Positions 7,950 to 17,538 of a DNA stretch of 64,000 nucleotides are shown one piece after another (the stretch's first letter is position 1; each line of letters begins with the position of its first letter). This DNA comes from Parvibaculum sp039973015 (GTDB lineage Bacteria > Pseudomonadota > Alphaproteobacteria > Parvibaculales > Parvibaculaceae), in contig NZ_JBDWLT010000012.1 of NCBI RefSeq assembly GCF_039973015.1, positions 124,001 to 188,000 on the forward strand, given 5' to 3'. Position numbers and translations under genes: made by a program. The notes under the pieces were generated by a model. It was not told the origin of the DNA. It saw only the letters and a list, made by a program, of their open reading frames with translations, and ran no database searches.

Positions 7950-9730
7950 CAGGTTCGGGGATCGGCTCGAAGACCGGGCGCCGCGCAGATGCGCACTTGC
8001 AGGGCCGTTATCTTCCGCCCGGCTATGATGCCATCGCCAAACCCCGGATGCGGCGCCTGGGCGGAGCGGAAGGCCGTACACCCTCGCAGCGGCGTATCTT
8101 TCTTTCGCTCGTGGTTTTCGCGGCCTGCTTCACGCTTGTCGGCGCGCGGCTTGCCGGCCTTGCCATCATGGGCGGGGGCGGGGAAGACCGCGTCGCCGTC
8201 GCAAGCGCGGCGACGCAGATCCACCGGCCCGATATCGTGGACCGGAACGGCGAAGTGATGGCGACCGATATCGCGACTGCCTCGCTTTTTGCCGATGCGC
8301 GCTATGTGATCGATCCGGCCGATACCGCCAGTCAGCTTGCGAGCGTCTTGCCGGGCCTCGATGTTACCGATGTGACGCAGAAGCTCGAATCCGGCCGCGC
8401 CTTCATCTGGCTCAAGCGCGACCTGACACCCAAGCAGCAATATGCCGTTCATTATCTCGGTCTGCCGGGGCTCGACTTCCGCAGCGAGCAGAAGCGCGTC
8501 TATCCGAACGGCAAGACCGGATCGAACGTGCTTGGCATGGTCGATATCGACAATCGCGGCATTGCGGGCATCGAGCGTTACATGGACAAGTCGCTTGGCC
8601 GCGATGATGACGCAAGCCGGCCCAAATTCGACCGCAATAGCACGCTCATGCTGTCCGTCGATCTTCACGTGCAGCATGCGCTGCGCGACGAACTCGAAAA
8701 ATCGATGACGGAATTCAGCGCGCTTGCCGCTGTCGGCGTCATCATGGATGTGCATACGGGCGAAGTCGTCGCGATGACCTCGCTGCCCGATTTCGACCCG
8801 AATGACCCGATGGCTTCTCCCGACAACAACCGCTTCAACCGCGCGACGCTCGGCGTTTACGAGATGGGCTCGGTGTTCAAGGCGGTGACGCTTGCCGCGG
8901 CGCTCGATAGCGGAAAAGTGGGTGTCAATGCGAGCTTCGATGCAACGAAGCCGCTGAAGGTCGCGCGCTTCACCATTCACGACTATCACGCGGAAAACCG
9001 CTGGCTGAGCGTACCGGAAGTCTTCGTTCATTCATCGAATATCGGCACGGCGAAAATCGCATTGCAGCTCGGCGGGGAAGAGCATCGTCAATATCTCGGC
9101 CGTTTCGGGCTGCTGACGCGGCCGCAAATCGAACTGCCGGAGGCAGGTGCGCCGCTCACGCCCGCGCGCTGGACGGAGCTGTCGACGATCACCACATCCT
9201 ACGGGCACGGCATCGCGGTGACGCCGCTACAGGTGGCGAGCGCGGTTTCGACCATCGTCAATGGCGGCTTCAAGGTGCAGCCCACCTTCCTGCGCCACAA
9301 TGCGCCGCGGCTGGGCGAGCGGGTCATCTCGGCGGATACGAGCGCAACGATGCGCGGGCTTCTGCGTCTTGTCGTGCTGGAAGGCACGGGCCGCAACGCC
9401 GATGTTCCGGGCTATCCGGTGATGGGCAAGACGGGCACAGCGGAAAAGCCGTTCAATGGCGGCTATTCGCGCAACAAGCTCATCACGTCCTTCATCAGCG
9501 CCTTTCCGGCGAACGATCCGCGCTACGCGATGATCGTGATGTTCGACGAGCCGAAGGCGACGAAGAATACATTCGGTTATGCGACGGCGGGCTGGAACGC
9601 AGCACCGACGACATCGCGCGTGATCTCGCGCGTTGCGCCGCTGCTCGGCATCAAGCCGGCGACGAAGCCGCAGGAAAACGATGTGTTGAGAGAGGCGAAG
9701 CTCGTCTCCTACCAGACGACAGGCGAATAA
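7946..9730 (+). CDS. ftsI: Peptidoglycan D,D-transpeptidase FtsI (PBP3)
   Basis: 594 aa, the septal class B penicillin-binding protein. A basic cytoplasmic N terminus is followed by a membrane segment (about 52-75), a PBP dimer domain (about 90-245) and a transpeptidase domain. The catalytic motifs are visible: SVFK at 309-312, SSN at 363-365 and KTGT at 495-498. It crosslinks septal peptidoglycan together with FtsW, encoded further down. The upstream overlap with ftsL is ATGA; a 48-bp gap follows before murE, one of the few gaps in the cluster. Confidence 0.96.
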   Translation: MTGSGIGSKTGRRADAHLQGRYLPPGYDAIAKPRMRRLGGAEGRTPSQRRIFLSLVVFAACFTLVGARLAGLAIMGGGGEDRVAVASAATQIHRPDIVDRNGEVMATDIATASLFADARYVIDPADTASQLASVLPGLDVTDVTQKLESGRAFIWLKRDLTPKQQYAVHYLGLPGLDFRSEQKRVYPNGKTGSNVLGMVDIDNRGIAGIERYMDKSLGRDDDASRPKFDRNSTLMLSVDLHVQHALRDELEKSMTEFSALAAVGVIMDVHTGEVVAMTSLPDFDPNDPMASPDNNRFNRATLGVYEMGSVFKAVTLAAALDSGKVGVNASFDATKPLKVARFTIHDYHAENRWLSVPEVFVHSSNIGTAKIALQLGGEEHRQYLGRFGLLTRPQIELPEAGAPLTPARWTELSTITTSYGHGIAVTPLQVASAVSTIVNGGFKVQPTFLRHNAPRLGERVISADTSATMRGLLRLVVLEGTGRNADVPGYPVMGKTGTAEKPFNGGYSRNKLITSFISAFPANDPRYAMIVMFDEPKATKNTFGYATAGWNAAPTTSRVISRVAPLLGIKPATKPQENDVLREAKLVSYQTTGE

Positions 9731-9778
9731 GGCGGTTCCGGCCCCGCGGGTGCAGATGCCGGGCGAGAAGACCAGAGT

Positions 9779-11269
9779 TTGAGTGACGGCGAAGACAGAA
9801 TGTTGGGTGATATGCAGCTTGCGGCGTTGATCGGGAAAGAATCCCCGGCGCTTCCCGAAGGGGGAGCGACGGAGATTCTCGGCCTGACGGCGGACAGCCG
9901 CGCGGTGCAACCCGGCTATCTCTTTGCCGCGCTGCCGGGGACGAAGCTCGACGGTACGAAGTTCATCGCCCAGGCGCTCGAGAAGGGTGCTTCCGCCTTG
10001 CTCGTGCCGCAGGGCGCCCGCGTGGAGGCGGGTGTGCCGGTGATCGCCGACCGCAATCCGCGCCGCCGCCTGGCGCTGATGGCGGCGCGCTTCTTCGGCA
10101 TGCAGCCGCGCATCATCGCCGCCGTGACGGGTACGAACGGCAAGACGTCGGTTGCGACTTTCACGCGCCAGATCTGGGCGGCGCTCGGTGAACCCGCGGC
10201 GAGCCTCGGGACGCTCGGTGTCACAAGCCCGAAGGGCGAGCGCGCGCTCGGCTATACGACGCCGGACCCCGTAGCGCTGCAGGCGGAACTCGCCGCGCTG
10301 GCCGGGGAGGGGGTGACGCATCTGGCGATGGAGGCATCGAGCCACGGGCTCGCGCAGTATCGTCTCGACGGGGCGAAGCTCGCGGCGGCGGGTTTCACCA
10401 ATATCACCCGCGACCACATGGACTATCACACGAGCTTCGACGATTACCTCTATGCGAAGCTCCGGCTTTTCGGCGAAGTGATGGGGCCGGGCGGCGTTGC
10501 CGTCATCAATGCGGACAGTGCGCAATTCGCCGAGTTCGAAGCCGTTTCATGGGCCCGCGGGCATCGCGTGATCTCGGTTGGCCGCAAGGGACGCGACATC
10601 TTCCTCTCCGCGATGCGGCCGACGCTGCGCGGGCAGGTGCTCGGCATCGTGCATGACGGCGAGAACTATGAAGTGAACCTGCCGCTTGTCGGCGGTTTCC
10701 AGGCATCGAACGCGCTTGTCGCGGCGGGGCTTGCCATCGGCTGCGGCGCGGACGCGGCAAAGGTGTTCGCGGCGCTCGAAAAGCTCGACGGGGCGCGCGG
10801 CCGGATGGAAGAAGTGGCGCATCTGCCGGTTGGCGCTTCGGTCTATGTCGATTACGCGCATACGCCGGATGCGTTGCAGAATGTGCTTGAGGCGATGCGG
10901 CCGCATACCTCGAAGCGGCTGCTCGTTGTTTTCGGCTGCGGGGGCGACCGGGACAAGGGCAAGCGGCCGATCATGGGCGAGATCGCGGCGAAGCTCGCTG
11001 ACGATGTCTATGTGACGGATGATAATCCGCGTAGTGAAGATGCAGCTGAGATCCGCGCCGAAGTGATGAAGGGTTGCCCGGCGGCGGCGGAAATCGGCGA
11101 CCGGGGCGAAGCTATCGAAGCCGCAATGCGCACGCTCGGCGAGGGCGATGTTCTCGTGGTCGCGGGCAAGGGCCATGAGACGGGTCAGGTTATCGGGGAC
11201 AAGGTGATCCCTTTCTCCGACCACGAGGCCATTGAAGCCGCGGCCGCAAGGATCGGAGGTGCGGCATGA
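9779..11269 (+). CDS. murE: UDP-MurNAc-tripeptide ligase (meso-DAP adding)
   Basis: 496 aa from the TTG at 9779. In-frame ATGs at 9800 and 9812 are alternatives; none has a strong ribosome-binding site, so the start is open and 9812 gives a typical N terminus. The Mur ligase N-terminal domain is followed by the ATP-binding motif TGTNGKTS (about 119-126) and the C-terminal domain. The motif DDNPRSED (about 420) contains the DNPR signature of enzymes that add meso-diaminopimelate. Cytoplasmic. Its 3' end overlaps murF by ATGA. Confidence 0.95.
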   Translation: MSDGEDRMLGDMQLAALIGKESPALPEGGATEILGLTADSRAVQPGYLFAALPGTKLDGTKFIAQALEKGASALLVPQGARVEAGVPVIADRNPRRRLALMAARFFGMQPRIIAAVTGTNGKTSVATFTRQIWAALGEPAASLGTLGVTSPKGERALGYTTPDPVALQAELAALAGEGVTHLAMEASSHGLAQYRLDGAKLAAAGFTNITRDHMDYHTSFDDYLYAKLRLFGEVMGPGGVAVINADSAQFAEFEAVSWARGHRVISVGRKGRDIFLSAMRPTLRGQVLGIVHDGENYEVNLPLVGGFQASNALVAAGLAIGCGADAAKVFAALEKLDGARGRMEEVAHLPVGASVYVDYAHTPDALQNVLEAMRPHTSKRLLVVFGCGGDRDKGKRPIMGEIAAKLADDVYVTDDNPRSEDAAEIRAEVMKGCPAAAEIGDRGEAIEAAMRTLGEGDVLVVAGKGHETGQVIGDKVIPFSDHEAIEAAAARIGGAA

Positions 11270-12705
11270 GCACTCCTCTCTGGACCAGTGCGGATGTGAT
11301 CGCGGCGACGGGTGGCGAGGCCATCGGGCCGGCATGGACGGCGAACGGCGTTTCCATCGACAGCCGGACGCTCGAAGAAGGCGATCTCTTTGTCGCCATC
11401 ACCGGCGAGAATTCCGACGGTCACGCCTATGTCGCGCGGGCGCTGGAAAAAGGCGCCTCTGCCGCGCTCGTTTCGCGCGTGGATGACGCAATGCGCGCGG
11501 CGGGGCCGCTGGTCAAGGTTGCCGACACGCTCGAAGCCCTGAATGCGCTTGGCCGGGCGGCGCGGCAGCGCGCGCAGGCGAAGGTTGTCGCCGTGACGGG
11601 CAGCGTCGGCAAGACGGGCACGAAGGAGGCGCTGCGGCTCATCCTTTCCGAGCAGGGGGCGACCCATGCTTCCGCCGCCTCCTACAATAATATGTGGGGT
11701 GTGCCGCTTTCGCTGGCGCGGATGCCGGCGGATACGCGCTTCGGCATTTTTGAAGTGGGCATGAACCATCCCGGCGAAATCACGCCGCTCTCGAAGCTGG
11801 TCGAGCCTTTCGCCGCGCTTGTCACGACGGTCGAAGCGGTGCACATGGCCTTCTTCGACAGCGTCGAGCAGATTGCCGATGCGAAGGGCGAAATCTTCGA
11901 CGGATTGCAGAAGGGCGGCGTCGCGATCCTCAATCGCGACAATCCGTATTACGAGCGGCTGCTTCACAAGGCGAAAGCGAGTGGCGCGGGCCGCATCATC
12001 TCTTTCGGCGAACACCCGCAAGCCGATGCGCATCTGGAAAAAGCGGCGCTGAAGGAAGACTGTTCCTGCGTTTCCGCCACCATTTGCGGCCAGCCCGTGA
12101 CCTACAAGCTCTCGGTGCCGGGACATCACATCGTGATGAACTCGCTTGCCATGCTGGCGCTCGTTCATGCGCTCGATGCGGACCTTGCCATGGCGGCGCT
12201 TGCGATGGCGCGCCTCAAGGCGCCAAAGGGCCGCGGGGAACGGCACAAGGTGGAAACGCCGCTCGGGGCCTTCACGCTGATCGACGAGAGCTACAATGCG
12301 AACCCGGCCTCGATGCGCGCGGCGCTGGAAGCGCTCGGTCAGGCGAAGCCGGAGGGCAAGGCCCGGCGTATCGCCGTGATTGGCGACATGCTGGAACTCG
12401 GCGACGATTCCATCGCGATGCATCGCGAACTTGCAGAGCCGATCAAGGTGGCGGGTATCGATCTCGTCTTCGCAAGCGGACCGCATATGCGCGAACTTTT
12501 CAAGGCGCTTCCGCAGAGCGTGCAAGGCGCCTATGCCGAAACGGCGGATGAACTTGGCGACGTGCTGTGCGGTGCGGTGGAGCCGGGCGACGTCGTGATG
12601 GTGAAGGGATCTCTCGGTTCCCGCATGGGGCCGGTCGTCGAATTGCTGAGGGGGCTCGGTGACGACGAGGGCGAAAGCATTCGCCGTAACAGGGGGAGCA
12701 ACTGA
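11266..12705 (+). CDS. murF: UDP-MurNAc-tripeptide:D-alanyl-D-alanine ligase
   Basis: 479 aa, the third Mur ligase fold enzyme in the pathway order, adding D-Ala-D-Ala made by Ddl (encoded at 19933). The ATP loop is TGSVGKTGTKE (about 110-120). The central signature EVGMNHPGEI (about 164) and the motif LIDESYNANPASMRAAL (about 339) are typical. It overlaps murE by ATGA and mraY by TGATG, suggesting translational coupling. Confidence 0.96.
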   Translation: MSTPLWTSADVIAATGGEAIGPAWTANGVSIDSRTLEEGDLFVAITGENSDGHAYVARALEKGASAALVSRVDDAMRAAGPLVKVADTLEALNALGRAARQRAQAKVVAVTGSVGKTGTKEALRLILSEQGATHASAASYNNMWGVPLSLARMPADTRFGIFEVGMNHPGEITPLSKLVEPFAALVTTVEAVHMAFFDSVEQIADAKGEIFDGLQKGGVAILNRDNPYYERLLHKAKASGAGRIISFGEHPQADAHLEKAALKEDCSCVSATICGQPVTYKLSVPGHHIVMNSLAMLALVHALDADLAMAALAMARLKAPKGRGERHKVETPLGAFTLIDESYNANPASMRAALEALGQAKPEGKARRIAVIGDMLELGDDSIAMHRELAEPIKVAGIDLVFASGPHMRELFKALPQSVQGAYAETADELGDVLCGAVEPGDVVMVKGSLGSRMGPVVELLRGLGDDEGESIRRNRGSN

Positions 12706-13793
12706 TGCTTTACGACTGGCTCGGCGGCATGGCGGACGAGATAACGGCGCTCAATGTGTTCCGCTATATTACTTTCCGCACAGGCGGTGCGACGGTGACG
12801 GCGCTGCTTATCAGTTTTCTGTTCGGTCCGCGGATGATCGCGCTCCTGCGCGCGCGGCAGCGGCGCGGTCAGCCGATCCGCGAGGACGGGCCGCAGACGC
12901 ATGTGATCCAGAAACAGGGGACGCCCACCATGGGCGGCTTCCTCATTCTTGTCGGGCTTGTGCCTTCGGTGCTGCTCTGGTCCGACCTCAGCAACCCCTA
13001 TGTCTGGATCGTTCTTTTCGTGACGCTCGGCTTCGGCGCTGTCGGTTTTGCCGACGATTATCTGAAAGTGTCGAAGATCTCGCCGCAAGGCGTTCCGGGA
13101 CGCGTGAAGCTGCTGTTCGAATTCGCCATCGCGCTTGCGGCCATGTGGGCGCTGGTGCTGGTTTCGAGCGAACCCTTGCAGACGGCGCTTACCGTTCCTT
13201 TCTTCAAGACGCTGCTGATTCAGCTTGGCGGGTTTTTCTTCCTGTTCGGCGCGCTTGTGATCGTCGGATCGTCCAATGCGGTGAACCTCACCGACGGGCT
13301 CGACGGACTTGCCATTGTACCGGTGATGATTGCGGCCGCCTCGCTCGGTCTGATCGTCTATCTCGTCGGCAACTCGGTCTTTGCGGATTACCTGCAGATC
13401 CATTTCGTGCCGGGGACAGGCGAGCTTGCCGTGTTCTGCGGCGCGCTGATCGGGGCCGGGCTCGGCTTCCTCTGGTACAACGCGCCGCCGGCCATGGTCT
13501 TCATGGGCGATACGGGTTCGCTCGCGCTTGGCGCGGCGCTCGGCGCGATTTCGGTGGCGGCGAAACATGAGCTCGTGCTTGCGATCATCGGCGGGCTTTT
13601 CGTGCTCGAAGCGGTGTCGGTCATCGTGCAGGTCGCCTCGTTCAAGCTCACGGGCAAGCGCGTCTTCAGGATGGCGCCGCTTCATCACCATTTCGAACAG
13701 AAGGGCTGGGCGGAGCCAACCGTCGTCGTGCGCTTCTGGATCATCTCGGTCGTGCTCGCCATGGCAGGCCTTGCAACGCTGAAGCTGAGGTAG
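12705..13793 (+). CDS. mraY: Phospho-MurNAc-pentapeptide transferase
   Basis: 362 aa, polytopic (about ten membrane segments). MraY transfers phospho-MurNAc-pentapeptide to undecaprenyl phosphate to give lipid I. Recognised by DGPQTHVIQKQGTPTMGG near residue 65, the aspartate motif GFADDYLKV (about 115), NLTDGLDGLA (about 198), GDTGSLALGA (about 269) and HHHFEQKGW (about 328). The start codon shares a base with the murF stop (TGATG). Confidence 0.97.
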   Translation: MLYDWLGGMADEITALNVFRYITFRTGGATVTALLISFLFGPRMIALLRARQRRGQPIREDGPQTHVIQKQGTPTMGGFLILVGLVPSVLLWSDLSNPYVWIVLFVTLGFGAVGFADDYLKVSKISPQGVPGRVKLLFEFAIALAAMWALVLVSSEPLQTALTVPFFKTLLIQLGGFFFLFGALVIVGSSNAVNLTDGLDGLAIVPVMIAAASLGLIVYLVGNSVFADYLQIHFVPGTGELAVFCGALIGAGLGFLWYNAPPAMVFMGDTGSLALGAALGAISVAAKHELVLAIIGGLFVLEAVSVIVQVASFKLTGKRVFRMAPLHHHFEQKGWAEPTVVVRFWIISVVLAMAGLATLKLR

Positions 13794-13796
13794 GGA

Positions 13797-15206
13797 ATGA
13801 TCGCGGCGACAGGTTTCGGCAAGCGTAACGTGGGGGTGCTGGGCCTTGGCAAGTCCGGCCTCGCGACCGTGCGCGCGCTCGAAGCCGGTGGCGCGAACGT
13901 GTTCGCCTGGGACGATTCCGAGGCGAAACGCGAGGAAGCAAAGCAGGAAGGGCTGCGGCTTGCCGATCCGAGGGGCTGGGACTGGAAGACCTTTTCCGCG
14001 CTCGTCATGAGCCCCGGCATTCCGCTGACGCATCCGCAACCGCATGACGCGGTGAAGAAGGCGCAGGCGGCAAATGTGGAAGTTATCGGCGATGTCGAGC
14101 TGTTCCAGCGTGCGGTGAACGCGAGCGGTGCGGAAGCGCGCGTCGTCGCGATCACGGGAACGAATGGCAAGTCGACCACGACGGCGCTGATCGGGCACAT
14201 GGTCCGCCGCTGCGGCGGCGATGCGCAGGTCGGCGGCAATATCGGCCGCGCGGTGCTCGATCTCGATGCGCCGGAAAAGGGCATTGTCTATGTGGTGGAG
14301 GTTTCCTCCTATCAGATCGATCTCGCGCCGGGCCTCGCACCGGACATCGCCGTGCTCCTCAACATCACGCCGGACCATATCGACCGGCATGGCACGGTCG
14401 AGCACTACGCGGATGTGAAGGCGCGAATTTTCGCGCGGCAGTCGGCGGGCGATACAGGCGTGATCGGTGTCGACGATGCGATGACATCCGAAATCTGTAC
14501 GCGCGAAACCGCGCGCCGCGCGGAAACCGTCGTTCCGATCTCGGTCGGCAAGACGCTGTCGCGCGGTGTCTATGTGCTGGATGGCATGATTTGCGACAAT
14601 ACGGGCACGCAGACCGCGAAAGCGGGCGACCTGCGGGCGATCAAGACGCTGGCGGGCGCCCATAACTGGCAGAACGCGGCAGCGGCCTATGCCGTGGGCC
14701 GCGCGCTCGGCTATCCGCGTGAGCGCATTCTCGCCGCTTTCGAGAGCTTTCCGGGTCTTGCGCATCGCATGGAGATCGTGGGCGAGGCGCGCGGCGTGCG
14801 CTTCGTGAACGACAGCAAGGCGACGAATGCCGATGCGGCGTCGAAGGCGCTTGCGACATATGACAACATCTACTGGATTGTCGGGGGCAAGGCGAAGGAA
14901 GGCGGTATCGCCTCGCTTGAGCCCTGGTTCGATAAAATCACGCGTGCCTATCTCATCGGCGATGCGGCGCGCGGCTTTGCGGAAACCCTGAAGGGCAAGG
15001 TGGAAGCCATTCATTGCGGCACGCTCGATCGCGCCGTTGAAGCGGCTTCGCGCGATGCGGCGACGGACAAGGCTGAGCTGAAAGTCGTATTGCTTTCGCC
15101 TGCCTGTGCGTCCTTCGACCAGTTTTCGAGTTTCGAGGAGCGGGGCGACGTATTTCGCGCCGCCGTGCAGGAACGCCTCAAGGTCATGGGAGGGGCCGCG
15201 GCATGA
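13797..15206 (+). CDS. murD: UDP-MurNAc-L-alanine:D-glutamate ligase
   Basis: 469 aa. An N-terminal Rossmann-like domain (VGVLGLGKSGLATVRALE) is followed by the ATP-binding motif TGTNGKSTTT (about 119-128) and the C-terminal ligase domain with RFVNDSKATNADA (about 337). Adds D-Glu to UDP-MurNAc-L-Ala in the cytoplasm. It starts 3 bp after mraY and overlaps ftsW by ATGA. The length is at the long end for the family (about 440-470). Confidence 0.96.
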   Translation: MIAATGFGKRNVGVLGLGKSGLATVRALEAGGANVFAWDDSEAKREEAKQEGLRLADPRGWDWKTFSALVMSPGIPLTHPQPHDAVKKAQAANVEVIGDVELFQRAVNASGAEARVVAITGTNGKSTTTALIGHMVRRCGGDAQVGGNIGRAVLDLDAPEKGIVYVVEVSSYQIDLAPGLAPDIAVLLNITPDHIDRHGTVEHYADVKARIFARQSAGDTGVIGVDDAMTSEICTRETARRAETVVPISVGKTLSRGVYVLDGMICDNTGTQTAKAGDLRAIKTLAGAHNWQNAAAAYAVGRALGYPRERILAAFESFPGLAHRMEIVGEARGVRFVNDSKATNADAASKALATYDNIYWIVGGKAKEGGIASLEPWFDKITRAYLIGDAARGFAETLKGKVEAIHCGTLDRAVEAASRDAATDKAELKVVLLSPACASFDQFSSFEERGDVFRAAVQERLKVMGGAAA

Positions 15207-16351
15207 TCCGTCTCGCGCGAACCAACCGCAGTCTCATCGCCGAATGGTGGTGGACCGTCGACAAGTGGACGTTGCTCGGCCTGTTCAGTCTCATGCTGCT
15301 CGGCGGTGTGCTGGCGCTTGCGGCGAGCCCGGCGGTTGCGACGCGCATTCATCTGCCGCCATTCCACTTCGTCTACCGGCAGATCATTTTCCTCGTGCCT
15401 TCCATTGCGATCCTGATCGGCGTCTCGCTTCTCAATGTGCGGCAGGTGCGTCGCGCGGCTGCGATCGTCTTTGCTGGCGCTTTTTCCCTGATGGCGCTGA
15501 CGCCGCTGATCGGGCCGGAAATAAACGGCGCTCATCGCTGGCTCCAGATCGGTCCCTTCGGTGTGCAGCCGTCTGAGTTCGTGAAACCGTCCCTTATCGT
15601 GCTGGTCGCGTGGCTCTTCGCGGAAGCGCAGCGCACACCCGGCGTTCCGGGCATGGCGCTCGGTATCGCACTTTTCGGCATGGTGATTTCGGTTCTCGCG
15701 ATTCAGCCCGACTTCGGCCAGCTCATGCTGCTCACCATGGTCTTCGGCGCGATGCTGTTCATGGCCGGACTTTCATGGGCCTGGATCGGCTCGCTCGCCA
15801 TACTGGCGCTGGTAGGCGCCGTCTCCGCCTATACGCTGATGCCGCATGTCGCGAGCCGCATCGACCGTTTCCTCAACCCGGAATCGGGCGACACCTACCA
15901 GATCGATCGCGCGCTCGACGCGGTGAACGCGGGCGGCCTTATCGGGCGGGGGCCGGGCGAGGGCGTAGTGAAGCGCATTCTGCCCGATGCCCATACCGAC
16001 TTCATCTTCGCCGTGGCGGCGGAGGAATACGGGCTCATTGCCGGGCTCGTCATCATCGGCATCTTCGCTGCCATCGTTCTTCACACGCTTCGCCGCGCGA
16101 TGGACGAGCCGGACCTCTTCGTGCAGTTCGCCTCCTGCGGGCTGGTTGCGCTGTTCGGATTGCAGGCACTCATCAACATGTCGGTGAATGTGAACCTCAT
16201 GCCCGCCAAAGGCATGACGCTGCCGTTCATCTCCTATGGCGGCTCGTCTCTTTTCGCGCTCGCCTTTGCAATGGGCATGCTGCTCGCATTGACGCGCCGC
16301 CGCGCAGGCGCCCATGCCGCGCGCCAGAACGGACGGGGGGCCGACGCATGA
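15203..16351 (+). CDS. ftsW: Septal peptidoglycan polymerase FtsW (SEDS)
   Basis: 382 aa with about ten membrane segments; a SEDS-family glycosyltransferase partnered with FtsI. The typical segments INGAHRWLQIGPFGVQPSEF (about 112-131) and LPFISYGGSSLFALAFAMG (about 341-359) are present, as is the acidic loop with NPESGDTYQIDRALDA. ATGA overlaps join it to murD and murG. Confidence 0.95.
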   Translation: MIRLARTNRSLIAEWWWTVDKWTLLGLFSLMLLGGVLALAASPAVATRIHLPPFHFVYRQIIFLVPSIAILIGVSLLNVRQVRRAAAIVFAGAFSLMALTPLIGPEINGAHRWLQIGPFGVQPSEFVKPSLIVLVAWLFAEAQRTPGVPGMALGIALFGMVISVLAIQPDFGQLMLLTMVFGAMLFMAGLSWAWIGSLAILALVGAVSAYTLMPHVASRIDRFLNPESGDTYQIDRALDAVNAGGLIGRGPGEGVVKRILPDAHTDFIFAVAAEEYGLIAGLVIIGIFAAIVLHTLRRAMDEPDLFVQFASCGLVALFGLQALINMSVNVNLMPAKGMTLPFISYGGSSLFALAFAMGMLLALTRRRAGAHAARQNGRGADA

Positions 16352-17538
16352 CGCATTATCCGCGCGGTCCCATCGTTATTGCCGCAGGCGGCACGGGCGG
16401 ACACCTGTTTCCCGGCCAGGCGCTGGCGCAGGAGCTGCGCCGCCGCGGGCGCAAGATCGTATTGATGACGGACGAGCGTGTGCAACGCTTCGACCGTTTG
16501 TTCCCCGAGGCGGATTTTTATGCCATTCCGTCGGCGACACCTTCAGGCAAAGGCCTCGCCGGCCTCGTGAAGGCGGCACCCGCTATTCTTGCAGGTGTCG
16601 CCCGCTCTTTCGCCATTCTCCAGCGGGTAAAGCCTGCGGCGCTGATCGGCTTTGGCGGCTATCCGACATTGCCGCCGGTCGCTGCCGCCATCCTGCGCGG
16701 TGTGCCTGCATGCGTGCATGAGCAGAACGCCGTGCTTGGCCGGGTGAACCGCCTTGTTGCGCCGCATGTGGAAGCGATTGCCTCGACATTCGACAAGCCG
16801 AAATTTCTGAAAGCGCGCGATGCGGGCAAGCTGGTACTGACGGGCAATCCCGTGCGCGATGCCGTGATCGCGCAGGCGGGTGCGCCCTACGATGCGCCTG
16901 TCGCGGGAGGGGAGGTTCGTCTTCTCGTTTTCGGCGGCAGTCAGGGTGCGCGCGTGATGAGCGACATCGTGCCGGCCGCGCTCGCGCGACTGCCGGAAGA
17001 GGTGCGCAAGCGTCTGCGCATCGTGCAGCAGGCGCGCCCGGAAGACATGGAGCGCGTCGGCAAGGTCTATGCGCAAGCGGGCATAGCCGTCGAACTCAAT
17101 TCCTTTTTCGACGACATGCCGGAACGCATTGCTGCCTGCCACCTTGTCGTTGGCCGGTCCGGGGCCTCGACGGTGAGCGAGCTGGGCGTGATCGGACGTC
17201 CCTCGATCCTCGTGCCCTTGCCGCACTCGCTCGACAACGACCAGAAGGCCAATGCCGAGAAGCTCGCCAATGCAGGGGCTGCCTGGATGATCGAACAGAA
17301 AGACTTCACCGAGGACGCCTTCGCGCATCGGATCGAGCAGCTTTTTGCCGCGCCCTCCGACCTTGAAGCGGCGGCCGCCGCCGCCAAACGGCAGGGCCAG
17401 CCCAACGCCGTGCGCGATCTTGCAGACCTCGTGGAAGCGTTGGGGCGCGGCGAATATCGCGCACTGCGCAACCGCAAGCATAAAGAGGTCGCCGGGCAGG
17501 ACGGCGCCAATCTCGAATTTTCGACGGGAGGTGCATGA
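16348..17538 (+). CDS. murG: UDP-GlcNAc:lipid I N-acetylglucosaminyltransferase
   Basis: 396 aa from the ATG at 16348, which overlaps the ftsW stop (ATGA). The open frame extends upstream through ftsW but has no MurG sequence there. The N-terminal loop GGTGGHLFPG (about 12-21) binds lipid I. The C-terminal domain carries FGGSQGARVMSD and the UDP-GlcNAc-binding region GRSGASTVSELGVIGRPSILVP (first GRSGASTVSE). A peripheral membrane enzyme on the cytoplasmic face that makes lipid II. The last 35 residues after the conserved fold are charged and variable. Confidence 0.96.
   Translation: MTHYPRGPIVIAAGGTGGHLFPGQALAQELRRRGRKIVLMTDERVQRFDRLFPEADFYAIPSATPSGKGLAGLVKAAPAILAGVARSFAILQRVKPAALIGFGGYPTLPPVAAAILRGVPACVHEQNAVLGRVNRLVAPHVEAIASTFDKPKFLKARDAGKLVLTGNPVRDAVIAQAGAPYDAPVAGGEVRLLVFGGSQGARVMSDIVPAALARLPEEVRKRLRIVQQARPEDMERVGKVYAQAGIAVELNSFFDDMPERIAACHLVVGRSGASTVSELGVIGRPSILVPLPHSLDNDQKANAEKLANAGAAWMIEQKDFTEDAFAHRIEQLFAAPSDLEAAAAAAKRQGQPNAVRDLADLVEALGRGEYRALRNRKHKEVAGQDGANLEFSTGGA

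Noticed and set aside
12531..15014. 827-codon open frame on the minus strand across murF, mraY and murD
   Set aside because: It lies antisense to three certain genes, is rich in Arg/His as expected of shadow frames in GC-rich DNA, and matches no family.
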